DNA from: Ignavibacteria bacterium
GTDB taxonomy: Bacteria > Bacteroidota > Ignavibacteria > Tepidaquicellales > OLB5
Assembly (NCBI GenBank): GCA_017303675.1
Contig: JAFLBX010000002.1
Span: 1,364,411 to 1,428,410 of the forward strand
Length of the DNA: 64,000 bases
Direction: 5' to 3'
This document shows positions 34,709-42,493 of the stretch, piece by piece. The stretch's first letter is position 1. Each line of letters begins with the position of its first letter. Both the position numbers and the translations under genes were made by a program. The notes below the pieces were generated by a model that did no database searches, was not told the DNA's origin, and saw nothing but the letters and a program-made list of their open reading frames with translations.

Positions 34709-36062
34709 TGTTTCCTCTCACATCAATTTTACCTGTTACTGCTTCTGAAATTAACGCATCCCGGTATTCTTGCAATAATTCTATTTCGTTTTCTATCTTT
34801 GAAATAGTTGTAGAATTAAACACAATCTTTTTTTCAATAAATGTTACAATTTCTGTTTGTTCTTCAATTGGAGGTAAAGGTATAGGATAATTCCCAATTT
34901 CTTCTTGTGCCATAGTAGGTATTGTACTGCCACTATTGCTTAGTGTAAACTGATTTTGAATAAAATCAGAAGCTATATAATAAAATAAGAATTTATTTAA
35001 ACACTTTATATTTTTAAAAACTGCAATTTGTGGATTTATTGTTAATGGGTATTCAACATTTTGAACATAAGCAACTTTTCCAATGGTGGAACCTGTTTTT
35101 ACCAAAAGTATATCATTTTCAAAAATTTTAATTTCTTCCGATTCATTATATTTATCCCAGCTCAAATAAGTACATTTTGTTAAGTCTAAATATCCTTTAA
35201 TCATGTTACTTGGACTTATTGTAATTGCACCTTCTTTTTCAGCAACTATGTCATCAATAGTGTAACCCCTATAACCAATTCTACCAAATATTTTTGAAAC
35301 TCTTTTAACTTTATTAACCACCCAATGGTCCGGTATTTTCCCAAGCCATTCAATACCTGAATCATTCAATTTTACATCTTTATTTAACCCTTTAGTTATA
35401 GCTTGATTAACAATTGCAGTTTTTTCTTCCTGTAATATTTCAATAAGTCTTTCTTTTTTTGTTATTAATTCGTCAATTAGTGCTGTTTTATAATTAAGGA
35501 AGTCAGTGATACTCTGTTGTTCTTGAAGAGAAGGTAAAATAGAGATAACATTCTTAAAAGAATCTACACCTAAACCAAATCGTGTGACTCCATTAGCTTG
35601 GCTTTCAAAATAAGCGTTCATTATATCTGTTTGAAATAATCTAAACAAATATTTACCTAATATGTGTGCTTTGTTAGTCCTAATTTGGCATAAATGATAA
35701 CCGCATAATAAATTCTCAATTTCTTCCTCTACAAACGCAGGATTTCCAATGTCATCAGGAGTTTCAGAATCTTTTGTAATTAAAACGTCTCCTAATTTTG
35801 TAGAATATTTTTCAATTTCACTGATTGAAGCAGTTGCAATCATAAAAGGTATTTTGCTGTTTATAAAATCATTTTTATAAACATCAACGTAGTTACACAA
35901 TAAAACTTCAATTTCATCAGGTTTAGACAATTTGTCAACATTGCTCGGTTGTATTTTGGAAACAAATTTTAATTTCTTAGATCCCCAATTCTTGGGAATA
36001 TTTGCAACCCAGGGAATATTTGTTGGCTTATATTTTGGGTATGGTCTATACATATCGAACAA
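34698..36062 (-). CDS. hsdS: Type I restriction enzyme specificity subunit S
   Basis: This 454-residue protein has two target recognition domains. The first begins at IPKNWGSKKLKFVSKI and the second at WLGKIPDHWVVNKVKRVSKIF near residue 240. Each is followed by a conserved helical spacer (LQEQQSITDFLNYKTALIDELI and IEEQTEIVTFIEKKI). The pairs IPxxW...L and Q(E)Q..I..FL are the hallmarks of HsdS. It determines the DNA sequence recognised by the methylase and the restriction complex. It overlaps the preceding HEPN-like gene by 17 bases and the following DUF6602 gene by 11, so translation is probably coupled. The target sequence cannot be predicted. Confidence 0.93.
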   Translation of the reverse strand: MFDMYRPYPKYKPTNIPWVANIPKNWGSKKLKFVSKIQPSNVDKLSKPDEIEVLLCNYVDVYKNDFINSKIPFMIATASISEIEKYSTKLGDVLITKDSETPDDIGNPAFVEEEIENLLCGYHLCQIRTNKAHILGKYLFRLFQTDIMNAYFESQANGVTRFGLGVDSFKNVISILPSLQEQQSITDFLNYKTALIDELITKKERLIEILQEEKTAIVNQAITKGLNKDVKLNDSGIEWLGKIPDHWVVNKVKRVSKIFGRIGYRGYTIDDIVAEKEGAITISPSNMIKGYLDLTKCTYLSWDKYNESEEIKIFENDILLVKTGSTIGKVAYVQNVEYPLTINPQIAVFKNIKCLNKFLFYYIASDFIQNQFTLSNSGSTIPTMAQEEIGNYPIPLPPIEEQTEIVTFIEKKIVFNSTTISKIENEIELLQEYRDALISEAVTGKIDVRGNNVN

Positions 36063-37563
36063 ATCCTAAAAGAGAATTGATGAATCTATTCTTGTCAAAT
36101 TCTTCAAGTTGAAAATTGCTTAGTTTTTTCAATCTTATAACACATTTATCTTTTGTATGTTCAATTTTGCAAGATAGCAACGATTTTATAAACGATTCAG
36201 CAAAAGATTTTCCATATAGATTACCGTGATTTACTAAATTATCAATATAGTTCCAAAACGAATTCTCTTGAACAAGGGAATGAACTTTCAAAATGTCATT
36301 CTGTATGTCATAAAATGGGTCAATAGGGATTTTATATGTATTTAAATATCCGAATACATAATTATATTTGTTTGACGAAGTTTCAATTAATGCTTGATGG
36401 ATGAAAAATCTTTTTTGATTCATTGGTATACGCATAGAAGTAGCAATACCAATTGAATCCTTAATATCCAGTAATAATAAATCGGCCATTTCTTTTAATT
36501 CGTTACTCTCAGCAATCCCATGTGCCATCTTATTTCTTAAAATTCTAAATGCAAAGGAATAGTATTCGTAATGTAATTCATAAGATAATTTGTATTGCAA
36601 AAAATCCAATTTCTCTTTCAGACCCATACCTAATAATTCATTTTCAGTGATATCAAAGAGAGAACAAATTTCATGAAGAATACCTTCGATAATAAAAATA
36701 CTTAAACCACCAGATACAATCTTGCTGTCGTTTTCATATGCAATAATGCATTGTTCCAGTATTTCTTTTTTCTTAGCTACTATGTGATTTTTGTCATACA
36801 ATAACCTTATGTTATCAATAATGTCATTATTTTCAATATATTCTTTTAAGGCTTTTTGGAAAGCAGGTTTATCTTTATCATATATCCTTTCCATTTCTTC
36901 TTTTTCATCAGGTATTAAATCCATAAATTTATTTGATATCATATTAGGATAAGATACATCATAATTTTTAGAACCCAATAGGGCATATTCATATTGTAAA
37001 GTATTCCATAAACCTATTCCTAATCCTGCACTGCATTCACTAATAACGTAATCATATATACCTTTTTTAAGAAACTCAATTAATTCAATTCTTGCATCCT
37101 TATTCAAATTAGAGTAAAAAGTCAATAATGGAACTTTTTTCTGATAAACTTCTTGATTTTTTAACTTTATGATTGTATCAATTTCTTCATTGATTTTGGC
37201 AATTCTATCATCAATTTCTTGTATATGTTGAGTTGCACTTATATACGTATCAAGCAATTTTTGTTTTGGCTCTTGTTTTAATTGAAAATAAATGTCAACA
37301 ATGTATTTGTAAAATCCTTCTTCATTATCAGGAACTTCTTTATCATTGGATTTTGAATCTTCAATGAAAGTTTTTCTTATTTTATCAAAGTCACTTACCC
37401 AAAGATCTATTGATAGTACTTTATTGAGAAATGATTTTCCTAATTGTTGGAAGTTTGCAGTAAATATTTGTTTGCTATCATAAAATTCAGCAGTAAGGTC
37501 ATTAATCTCCTTCATTTTAAGATTACTAAGATCTATTTTTTTATTGTTAGCCAAGTTAGTCAA
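36046..37563 (-). CDS. HEPN-like protein embedded between hsdM and hsdS
   Basis: This 505-residue soluble helical protein is of no family I can name with certainty. Residues ~283-355 resemble a HEPN-type helical domain: GLSIFIIEGILHEICSLFD, then FAFRILRNKMAHGIAES. R343-N-K-M-A-H348 is an RN-x3-H motif, matching the RX4-6H signature of HEPN ribonucleases; 'RN..AHG' also ends DUF4209-like proteins. The first ~150 residues include a coiled-coil segment (HIQEIDDRIAKINEEIDTIIK). The gene overlaps hsdM by 8 bases and hsdS by 17, so it is integral to the operon. By analogy with PrrC it could be an RNase toxin that guards the RM system, but this is inference. Confidence 0.65.
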   Translation of the reverse strand: MTNLANNKKIDLSNLKMKEINDLTAEFYDSKQIFTANFQQLGKSFLNKVLSIDLWVSDFDKIRKTFIEDSKSNDKEVPDNEEGFYKYIVDIYFQLKQEPKQKLLDTYISATQHIQEIDDRIAKINEEIDTIIKLKNQEVYQKKVPLLTFYSNLNKDARIELIEFLKKGIYDYVISECSAGLGIGLWNTLQYEYALLGSKNYDVSYPNMISNKFMDLIPDEKEEMERIYDKDKPAFQKALKEYIENNDIIDNIRLLYDKNHIVAKKKEILEQCIIAYENDSKIVSGGLSIFIIEGILHEICSLFDITENELLGMGLKEKLDFLQYKLSYELHYEYYSFAFRILRNKMAHGIAESNELKEMADLLLLDIKDSIGIATSMRIPMNQKRFFIHQALIETSSNKYNYVFGYLNTYKIPIDPFYDIQNDILKVHSLVQENSFWNYIDNLVNHGNLYGKSFAESFIKSLLSCKIEHTKDKCVIRLKKLSNFQLEEFDKNRFINSLLGFVRYV

Positions 37564-39559
37564 TAATTTCCTTTATCATTCCTTCAGTTTCATTCTCCAG
37601 CTTTATAATATCAGCTCTAATCTCAACAAGTGAACGCAATGGCTGATATTTATAAAAATACCGGGTAAAATTTATTTCATAGCCTATTTTAGTTTTTGTA
37701 TGGTCTATCCAGGCATCAGGCACATGGGGCAATACTTCTGCTTCAAAGTATCTTTGTATGTTATCTTTTAACGGTATGTTTTCATAATCTCTTAAATCCG
37801 GGTCAGGCTCAGGGTTCCCGTCTTTATCAGTGCAAATATCCGCCGTTTCATCTTTTTCTGATAAAGCATTTAATATGGCTTTTATGACTTGCCCGGTAAG
37901 TTTGATGTTTGCTTGTTCAAAAACCTCGTTCAATGTTTTAACAAATTTTTCCCTATTTTTAAATAATTTATCTTCCGGTATTAACTTAATTGCTTTTATG
38001 ATATCATACTGTAATTTTTTGCCTTCTTCTGTTACTTTAATTTCAAACTTTTTACCCTTAAAACCTAATTTAAGATGATCAAAGGCAGTTTGCATCCATA
38101 ATTTGTCGATTCTCTCCTGAGTTGTTTGAAAATTCAGCCTTAAAGGTCTTTCAACTGTTATCCTGTGGTAACCAAAATCAGTATTATCAAATATCTTACA
38201 ATATTCAGCTTCTTCAAAATCAGTATATAAATTTACAATTTCACTTATATGTTCATTTGATATTTCATTCCTTTTATTACCTAAACTCCGTGTCATTTTC
38301 TTAAAGAATGAGACTGCATTAATCAACTGAACTTTGCCTTTACGTTTTTTGGTTTTCCTGTTTGTTACAATCCATATATATGTTGAAATACCTGTATTAT
38401 AAAAAAGCTGGTCAGGTAGTGCAATAATTGTTTCAAGCATATCATTTTCAATAACCCATTTCCTTATATCACTCTCACCGCTTCCGGCAGAACCTGTAAA
38501 TAAAGGTGAACCGTTAAAAACTATTCCCATTCTTGTACCGCCGTTTGAAGGCTTCATTTTGCTTACCATGTGTAGTAGGAAAAGCAATGAACCATCATTT
38601 ATACGAGGTAAGCCTGCTCCAAATCTTCCGCCAAAACCTTTATCTTCATGTTCAGCTTTAATCTCATCAGCAACTTTTTTCCATTCAACTCCGTATGGTG
38701 GATTTGAAAGCATATAATCAAATTTTTCCGTTGGTAGCCCATCTTTAGTAAAACTGTTTCCGTATTTTATATTATCCGCATTTTGTCCTTTAATAAGTAT
38801 ATCTGACTTACAGATTGCGAATGATTCATCATTTAATTCCTGTCCAAAAAGCTCCATGTGTGCCTTCGGATTAAGCTCTTTTATATATTCTTCAGCTATT
38901 GAAAGCATTCCGCCGGTTCCACAGGCAGGGTCATATATGGTCTTAACGATACCAGGTTTTGTCAAAACATCACTATCTTCTACGAAAAGGACATCCACCA
39001 TTAATCTAATAACTTCACGCGGTGTAAAATGCTCACCTGCTGTTTCATTTGAAAGTTCAGCAAATTTTCTTATTAACTCTTCAAAAATATAACCCATAGT
39101 TAAGTTTGAAATAATATCAGGGTGTAAGTTAATTTCCTGAAACTTTTTAATTACTTTATATAAAAGGTTTGCTTCATCTAGTTTCTTTATTTGGTCTTCA
39201 AATTTGAAATATTTAATAATATCTCTTGCTGATTTTGAAAATCCGTTGATAAAATTGCGCAGATTAGCAGCTATATGATTAGGGTCATCAACAAGTTTTG
39301 AGAAATTATACAGGCTATGATTATGAAAATTATAACCTGCCTCACGATTCAAAATTCTGTCCAGAATTTCTTCTTTTTGTTTACCTAAAGATTTTAATTT
39401 TTTTAAAACCTTTTCTTTTTTTGGTTCAAGTACACAATCTAAACGCCTTAAAACTGTTAGAGGTAATATAACCTTCCCATATTCAGCTTGTTTATAGTCA
39501 CCCCTTAAAAGGTCAGCCACACTCCATATAAAATTTGCAGTTTCCCGGAAGTTATTCAT
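37556..39559 (-). CDS. hsdM: Type I restriction enzyme methylase subunit M
   Basis: This 667-residue protein is an N6-adenine methyltransferase of type I systems. It has the N-terminal helical domain, then GEHFTPREVIRLMVDVL, the SAM-binding motif DPACGTGGML near residue 209 and the catalytic NPPY near 286 (YMLSNPPYGVEW). The C-terminal extension is longer than in compact HsdM proteins and ends with a helical region that contacts HsdS. It transfers a methyl group to adenine in the site chosen by HsdS. It is the first gene of the RM operon, and the next gene starts 8 bases before its stop. The lipoprotein gene upstream is 41 bases away and unrelated. Confidence 0.95.
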   Translation of the reverse strand: MNNFRETANFIWSVADLLRGDYKQAEYGKVILPLTVLRRLDCVLEPKKEKVLKKLKSLGKQKEEILDRILNREAGYNFHNHSLYNFSKLVDDPNHIAANLRNFINGFSKSARDIIKYFKFEDQIKKLDEANLLYKVIKKFQEINLHPDIISNLTMGYIFEELIRKFAELSNETAGEHFTPREVIRLMVDVLFVEDSDVLTKPGIVKTIYDPACGTGGMLSIAEEYIKELNPKAHMELFGQELNDESFAICKSDILIKGQNADNIKYGNSFTKDGLPTEKFDYMLSNPPYGVEWKKVADEIKAEHEDKGFGGRFGAGLPRINDGSLLFLLHMVSKMKPSNGGTRMGIVFNGSPLFTGSAGSGESDIRKWVIENDMLETIIALPDQLFYNTGISTYIWIVTNRKTKKRKGKVQLINAVSFFKKMTRSLGNKRNEISNEHISEIVNLYTDFEEAEYCKIFDNTDFGYHRITVERPLRLNFQTTQERIDKLWMQTAFDHLKLGFKGKKFEIKVTEEGKKLQYDIIKAIKLIPEDKLFKNREKFVKTLNEVFEQANIKLTGQVIKAILNALSEKDETADICTDKDGNPEPDPDLRDYENIPLKDNIQRYFEAEVLPHVPDAWIDHTKTKIGYEINFTRYFYKYQPLRSLVEIRADIIKLENETEGMIKEIID

Positions 39560-39600
39560 AAAATCATATTCTTTATTTGAATTTTATAATTTATCATTGG

Positions 39601-40380
39601 TTACCACTTATCAATTGAAAAATTCACTTTATTGGGTTTAGTCCAGTATATTAATCCGTCTTGCATCAATTTAGATAACTGAGACCAAGGCCATCTTTGC
39701 GCTGAAGGATCAGCTTCATCTCCTATTACTATATATCGATTGAAAGGGTTTAGATCTGAAATGTTAACGGTTATTGTATAACTATCCAGATATGGATTTA
39801 TTCCTAAATCATTTTGCAACAATGTAAATAAAGTATCATCTGAGGTTTTTGCGTTTATTCTAAAATAATTCCATTGTGTTGCGTTTTCTGATTGATTTAC
39901 ATTCAGTGGTATTCTTCGTTTTTTACCGGTAAACTCTCTAATTTCTTCTTTTAAATCACCTAACAATTGTATATATGGGATAATTCTGCCTTTGCAATAT
40001 TTTGTTCCGCAAGTATCAATTTCACCCAAACTAATCCAGCTTCCCTCTGGTATCTTATCTTTTTGATTTTTTATCTGATATTCACTCAATTCTTCAATTA
40101 GATTTACAGTTAATATATATTCATATACACAACCCGGGTTGCAGTCTCCGCTATAATAATTTTCTAACATTCTCTCCAAGTTAGGTTTTTCTCCCGGTTT
40201 CCATATTATTTGATAATATTTCCAGGTTCTCGAATCCTCAGGGATACCATTGTTAATTTCATCAGTAGGCAATAATGAGTAGCAGCCAATGAATGATGAA
40301 AAGAATAAGTGAAGTAATATGGCTTTATTTATTACGGCAAATTTCAATTCTTTTTTATATATAGGCATAGATTCCCTCAC
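39601..40380 (-). CDS. Putative lipoprotein, 259 aa
   Basis: The N-terminus has a basic start, a hydrophobic stretch (AVINKAILLHLFFSSFIGC) and Cys33 in a lipobox-like SFIGC, so it is probably a lipoprotein; Met5 is an alternative start. The mature part shows WISLGEIDTCGTKYCKGRIIPYIQ and a later GDEADPSAQRWPWSQLSKLMQ. No family was recognised. It lies upstream of hsdM on the same strand with a 41-base gap, so it might be co-transcribed. A terminator-like hairpin at 40471 separates it from the PEGA lipoprotein upstream. Confidence 0.55.
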   Translation of the reverse strand: MRESMPIYKKELKFAVINKAILLHLFFSSFIGCYSLLPTDEINNGIPEDSRTWKYYQIIWKPGEKPNLERMLENYYSGDCNPGCVYEYILTVNLIEELSEYQIKNQKDKIPEGSWISLGEIDTCGTKYCKGRIIPYIQLLGDLKEEIREFTGKKRRIPLNVNQSENATQWNYFRINAKTSDDTLFTLLQNDLGINPYLDSYTITVNISDLNPFNRYIVIGDEADPSAQRWPWSQLSKLMQDGLIYWTKPNKVNFSIDKW

Positions 40381-40470
40381 AAGGGATTTATGTATATTTT
40401 TACTAATTGATTAATTAAAATTAAAATATTTTAATGATAAATAAAAGGTTATAAGAGGAAAGCAAAAACA

Positions 40471-40497
40471 AAAAACCTGCTTGGTAGGCAGGTTTTT
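40471..40497. terminator. Bidirectional intrinsic terminator hairpin
   Basis: A perfect 10-bp stem, AAAAACCTGC pairing with GCAGGTTTTT, surrounds a 7-base loop. The stem itself supplies A and T runs on both strands. It lies just downstream of the stop of the minus-strand PEGA gene (40520), which it most likely terminates. Confidence 0.8.
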
Positions 40498-40519
40498 AAG
40501 TTACAAAAGCAGTATTTGA

Positions 40520-40900
40520 TTATTCCGCTTTTTTCAGCACTGCACGATAACTGTCATAATCGAAACTATTCCAATTACCAGTTGCTGCATCCACGATAAT
40601 ACCAACCAGACCGGAAAGAATATCGAGAATAAGCCAGCCGGCTCCTAAACCGTAAGTCATTCTTAGGCTCTTGGTTTTGAATCCGTCTTTGACAAATTCA
40701 ATTGTGTATTCTTTGCTTTTCTTTAACCTCAAAGTAAGCGGTGTGGTGCCTTCCTCTTTGCCGTTTACAAGCACAGTGGCGTCTTTTGGCTCACTGCTAA
40801 GCTCTACCTCATCATAACTACCGGAAAAGATTGTAGCGCAGCCTTGAAAGGCAAAAACTGACAATAGTAATCCAACAATGAAGCTAATTGAATTCTTCAT
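40520..40900 (-). CDS. PEGA-domain lipoprotein
   Basis: This 126-residue protein has a lipoprotein signal (FIVGLLLSVFAFQGC) with Cys21 as the lipid site. Residues ~33-75 are a PEGA domain: VELSSEPKDATVLVNGKEEG, then TTPLTLRLKKSKEYTIEF and VKDGFKT. A hydrophobic segment (WLILDILSGLVGIIVDAATG) and a YDSYRAVL end follow, as in many small PEGA lipoproteins of Bacteroidetes. PEGA domains are beta-sandwich binding or structural modules at the cell surface. It has its own terminator downstream and lies among island genes, so it may be a passenger. Confidence 0.82.
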   Translation of the reverse strand: MKNSISFIVGLLLSVFAFQGCATIFSGSYDEVELSSEPKDATVLVNGKEEGTTPLTLRLKKSKEYTIEFVKDGFKTKSLRMTYGLGAGWLILDILSGLVGIIVDAATGNWNSFDYDSYRAVLKKAE

Positions 40901-41044
40901 TTTATACCTCCTTAGATATAATATATTAAGTTTTCCCCGAAATTAGGGTTAAATCTATATCATAATGAAACTAAAAATTTAATATTCAAACATACAAAAT
41001 AAAAATGCTCTATTCATATCATTGAATGATATTAATTTAAATAA

Positions 41045-41071
41045 AAAACCCGTAAATCAATTACGGGTTTT
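41045..41071. terminator. Intrinsic terminator hairpin downstream of the right integrase
   Basis: An 11-bp perfect stem, AAAACCCGTAA pairing with TTACGGGTTTT, has a 5-base loop. It lies 27 bases beyond the stop of the minus-strand integrase at 41098, with T-rich sequence following on that strand. Confidence 0.8.
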
Positions 41072-41097
41072 CAGTAACTAAAGTTCACTGCTTTTTC

Positions 41098-42150
41098 TTA
41101 TGCAATTTTCAAATGTGGAAGTTTATTAACAGCTTCCCTTTTAGCTGTATCAACTATTTTTGCATATACCTGCGTGACTCTCACATTACAATGTCCTAAT
41201 AATTTACTTACAGTAAACAGGTCTACCCCTTGTGATAGTGATAAAGTAGCAAATGTATGTCTGCTGTTATGGTAAGTGATCTTCTTTGTGATTCCTGCCC
41301 TTTTCACCCATTCTTTTACAATTACATTAGCATAATCTTTGCTTAGCAGATCAAATATCTTCCCGGTTCTCAGTTTATGGATATTCCCGTCCTTAAAATT
41401 AAGTAAATCTACTGCAGTTTTTGAAAGCGGAATGTATTCATACCCTTTTGTTTTTTTCTGCCTGAAATCTATCATATCGTCTTTTACATCTTCCCATTCA
41501 AGATTCCTTACATCAGAAATTCGCAATCCGGTGAAACAACTGAATAAGAAGGCTCTTTTTACATCATCGTTTCCGCATTTTGTATTAATTAATGTCTCAA
41601 TTTCGTTGATAGTCAAGTATTCCTTCTTGGTTTCAATCCTCTTTACATTTTCCCTGAAATAGTGTAAAGGGTTAACCTGAATAAGTTTCTCTCTGTATGC
41701 CTTGTTGATACCTGCTTTCAAAGTATTCATATAAACCCATACGGAATTTTGTGATACATATTTCAGCATATATTTCTGGAATTCAGCAATCCAGCTTTCA
41801 TTTATCTGCCCAATCTGGATAGAGTTTTTGGTAAATTTCTTTAAGTAATTAAGCGTATTCTTGTATACTTTTGAATTTCTACGGTCCCTTTCTTCAGCTA
41901 TTTTTTGGAAATACTCCACAAAGTTAATTTTTGTCTTATAAGCGGGAATAAACCCATGCTGATAACTTTGAAATTCAAGCTCTTTTGTTGCTCTAATCTT
42001 ATTAGCAAGTTTAAGAACTTCTTTATTGCCTTCTTTGTCTTTGGTCAGTCTCAGGTTTAATGACTGACATTGTCTTTTTCCTTCAAAGTAGATATCCAGG
42101 TACAAGCTTTGGCTGCCATCTGCAAGTTGCTTCTTTCTTAATTTGATCAT
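41098..42150 (-). CDS. Tyrosine recombinase / integrase (right)
   Basis: This 350-residue recombinase has an arm-type N-terminal domain (DGSQSLYLDIYFEGKRQCQSL in part), a SAM-like core-binding domain (~75-165) and the catalytic domain. Catalytic residues are Arg210 (FTGLRISDV), His294-x-x-Arg297 (YHNSRHTFATL), His320 (LLGH) and nucleophile Tyr329 (VYAKI). It is the Bacteroidetes-type phage_int_SAM_5 form seen in conjugative and mobilisable elements, and it differs from the left integrase in sequence. Its start lies 43 bases from the GTAACAA repeat array at 42194, as expected for an integrase beside its attachment site. Confidence 0.92.
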   Translation of the reverse strand: MIKLRKKQLADGSQSLYLDIYFEGKRQCQSLNLRLTKDKEGNKEVLKLANKIRATKELEFQSYQHGFIPAYKTKINFVEYFQKIAEERDRRNSKVYKNTLNYLKKFTKNSIQIGQINESWIAEFQKYMLKYVSQNSVWVYMNTLKAGINKAYREKLIQVNPLHYFRENVKRIETKKEYLTINEIETLINTKCGNDDVKRAFLFSCFTGLRISDVRNLEWEDVKDDMIDFRQKKTKGYEYIPLSKTAVDLLNFKDGNIHKLRTGKIFDLLSKDYANVIVKEWVKRAGITKKITYHNSRHTFATLSLSQGVDLFTVSKLLGHCNVRVTQVYAKIVDTAKREAVNKLPHLKIA

Positions 42151-42493
42151 GGTCGTTTTATTTAATTATTGTAATATTTATGAGCAACAAATGAGTAACA
42201 AATAAGTAACAAACATATGCAATTAAGCATATAACAAGGATACGATAAATTCATAAAATGATACTATATTTGTATTATTTGTTACTTTTGTTTTCATTTG
42301 TTTTCATTACAATAATAGGGCAACTAACCCTGTGAATCAATAATTACTTGTTTTGATGCAATCAACTACCTTATTATGAAGAAATCAATTTAATAAAGTA
42401 TTATATATAAAAGTTCATAGCAGCTTAAGCTGCCTTAATAATGTTAGCTTGATATTACAGATGATTTTTAATTATCTGTTTAATTATTCTGAT
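42151..42493. other. Integrase-side intergenic region with repeat boxes
   Basis: This 343-base gap holds three 11-bp-spaced G(C/T)AACAAA boxes at 42183-42212 and an inverted copy (ATTTGTTAC) at 42277-42285. A 14-base palindrome GCAGCTTAAGCTGC lies at 42420-42433, downstream of the PEP-binding gene stop. The boxes could be recombinase arm sites; the palindrome may be a weak terminator. No gene is seen. Confidence 0.5.
42194..42212. repeat. 19-bp repeat, candidate right attachment site
   Basis: This is the exact second copy of GTAACAAATAAGTAACAAA found at 1628-1646, in the same orientation. It is 43 bases upstream of the right integrase start and is preceded by a third, slightly changed 11-base unit (GCAACAAATGA). 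Matching direct repeats at an integrase and at a distant gene border are typical of island ends, but the sequence is simple and needs checking. Confidence 0.4.

Larger units (their letters stand above)
25054..42212. mobile_element. Putative genomic island with type I RM system and two integrases
   Basis: Every gene from 42150 down to 25054 is on the minus strand. A tyrosine recombinase lies at each end (41098-42150 and 25751-26803), with an excisionase-like HTH gene and other DNA-binding proteins at the left. The cargo is a complete type I RM system with extra genes. GTAACAA-type repeats sit beside both integrases. Exact borders are not proven; the left one could be at 25730 or, if the toxin block belongs to the same element, near 1628. 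Confidence 0.5.

Noticed and set aside
42420..42433. GCAGCTTAAGCTGC palindrome as a strong terminator
   Set aside because: The stem has no adjacent T-run on the minus strand after the short gap, so it is only a weak candidate.
25054..42493. tRNA gene as the island's insertion site
   Set aside because: No cloverleaf-like tRNA or its 3' end was seen near either integrase.
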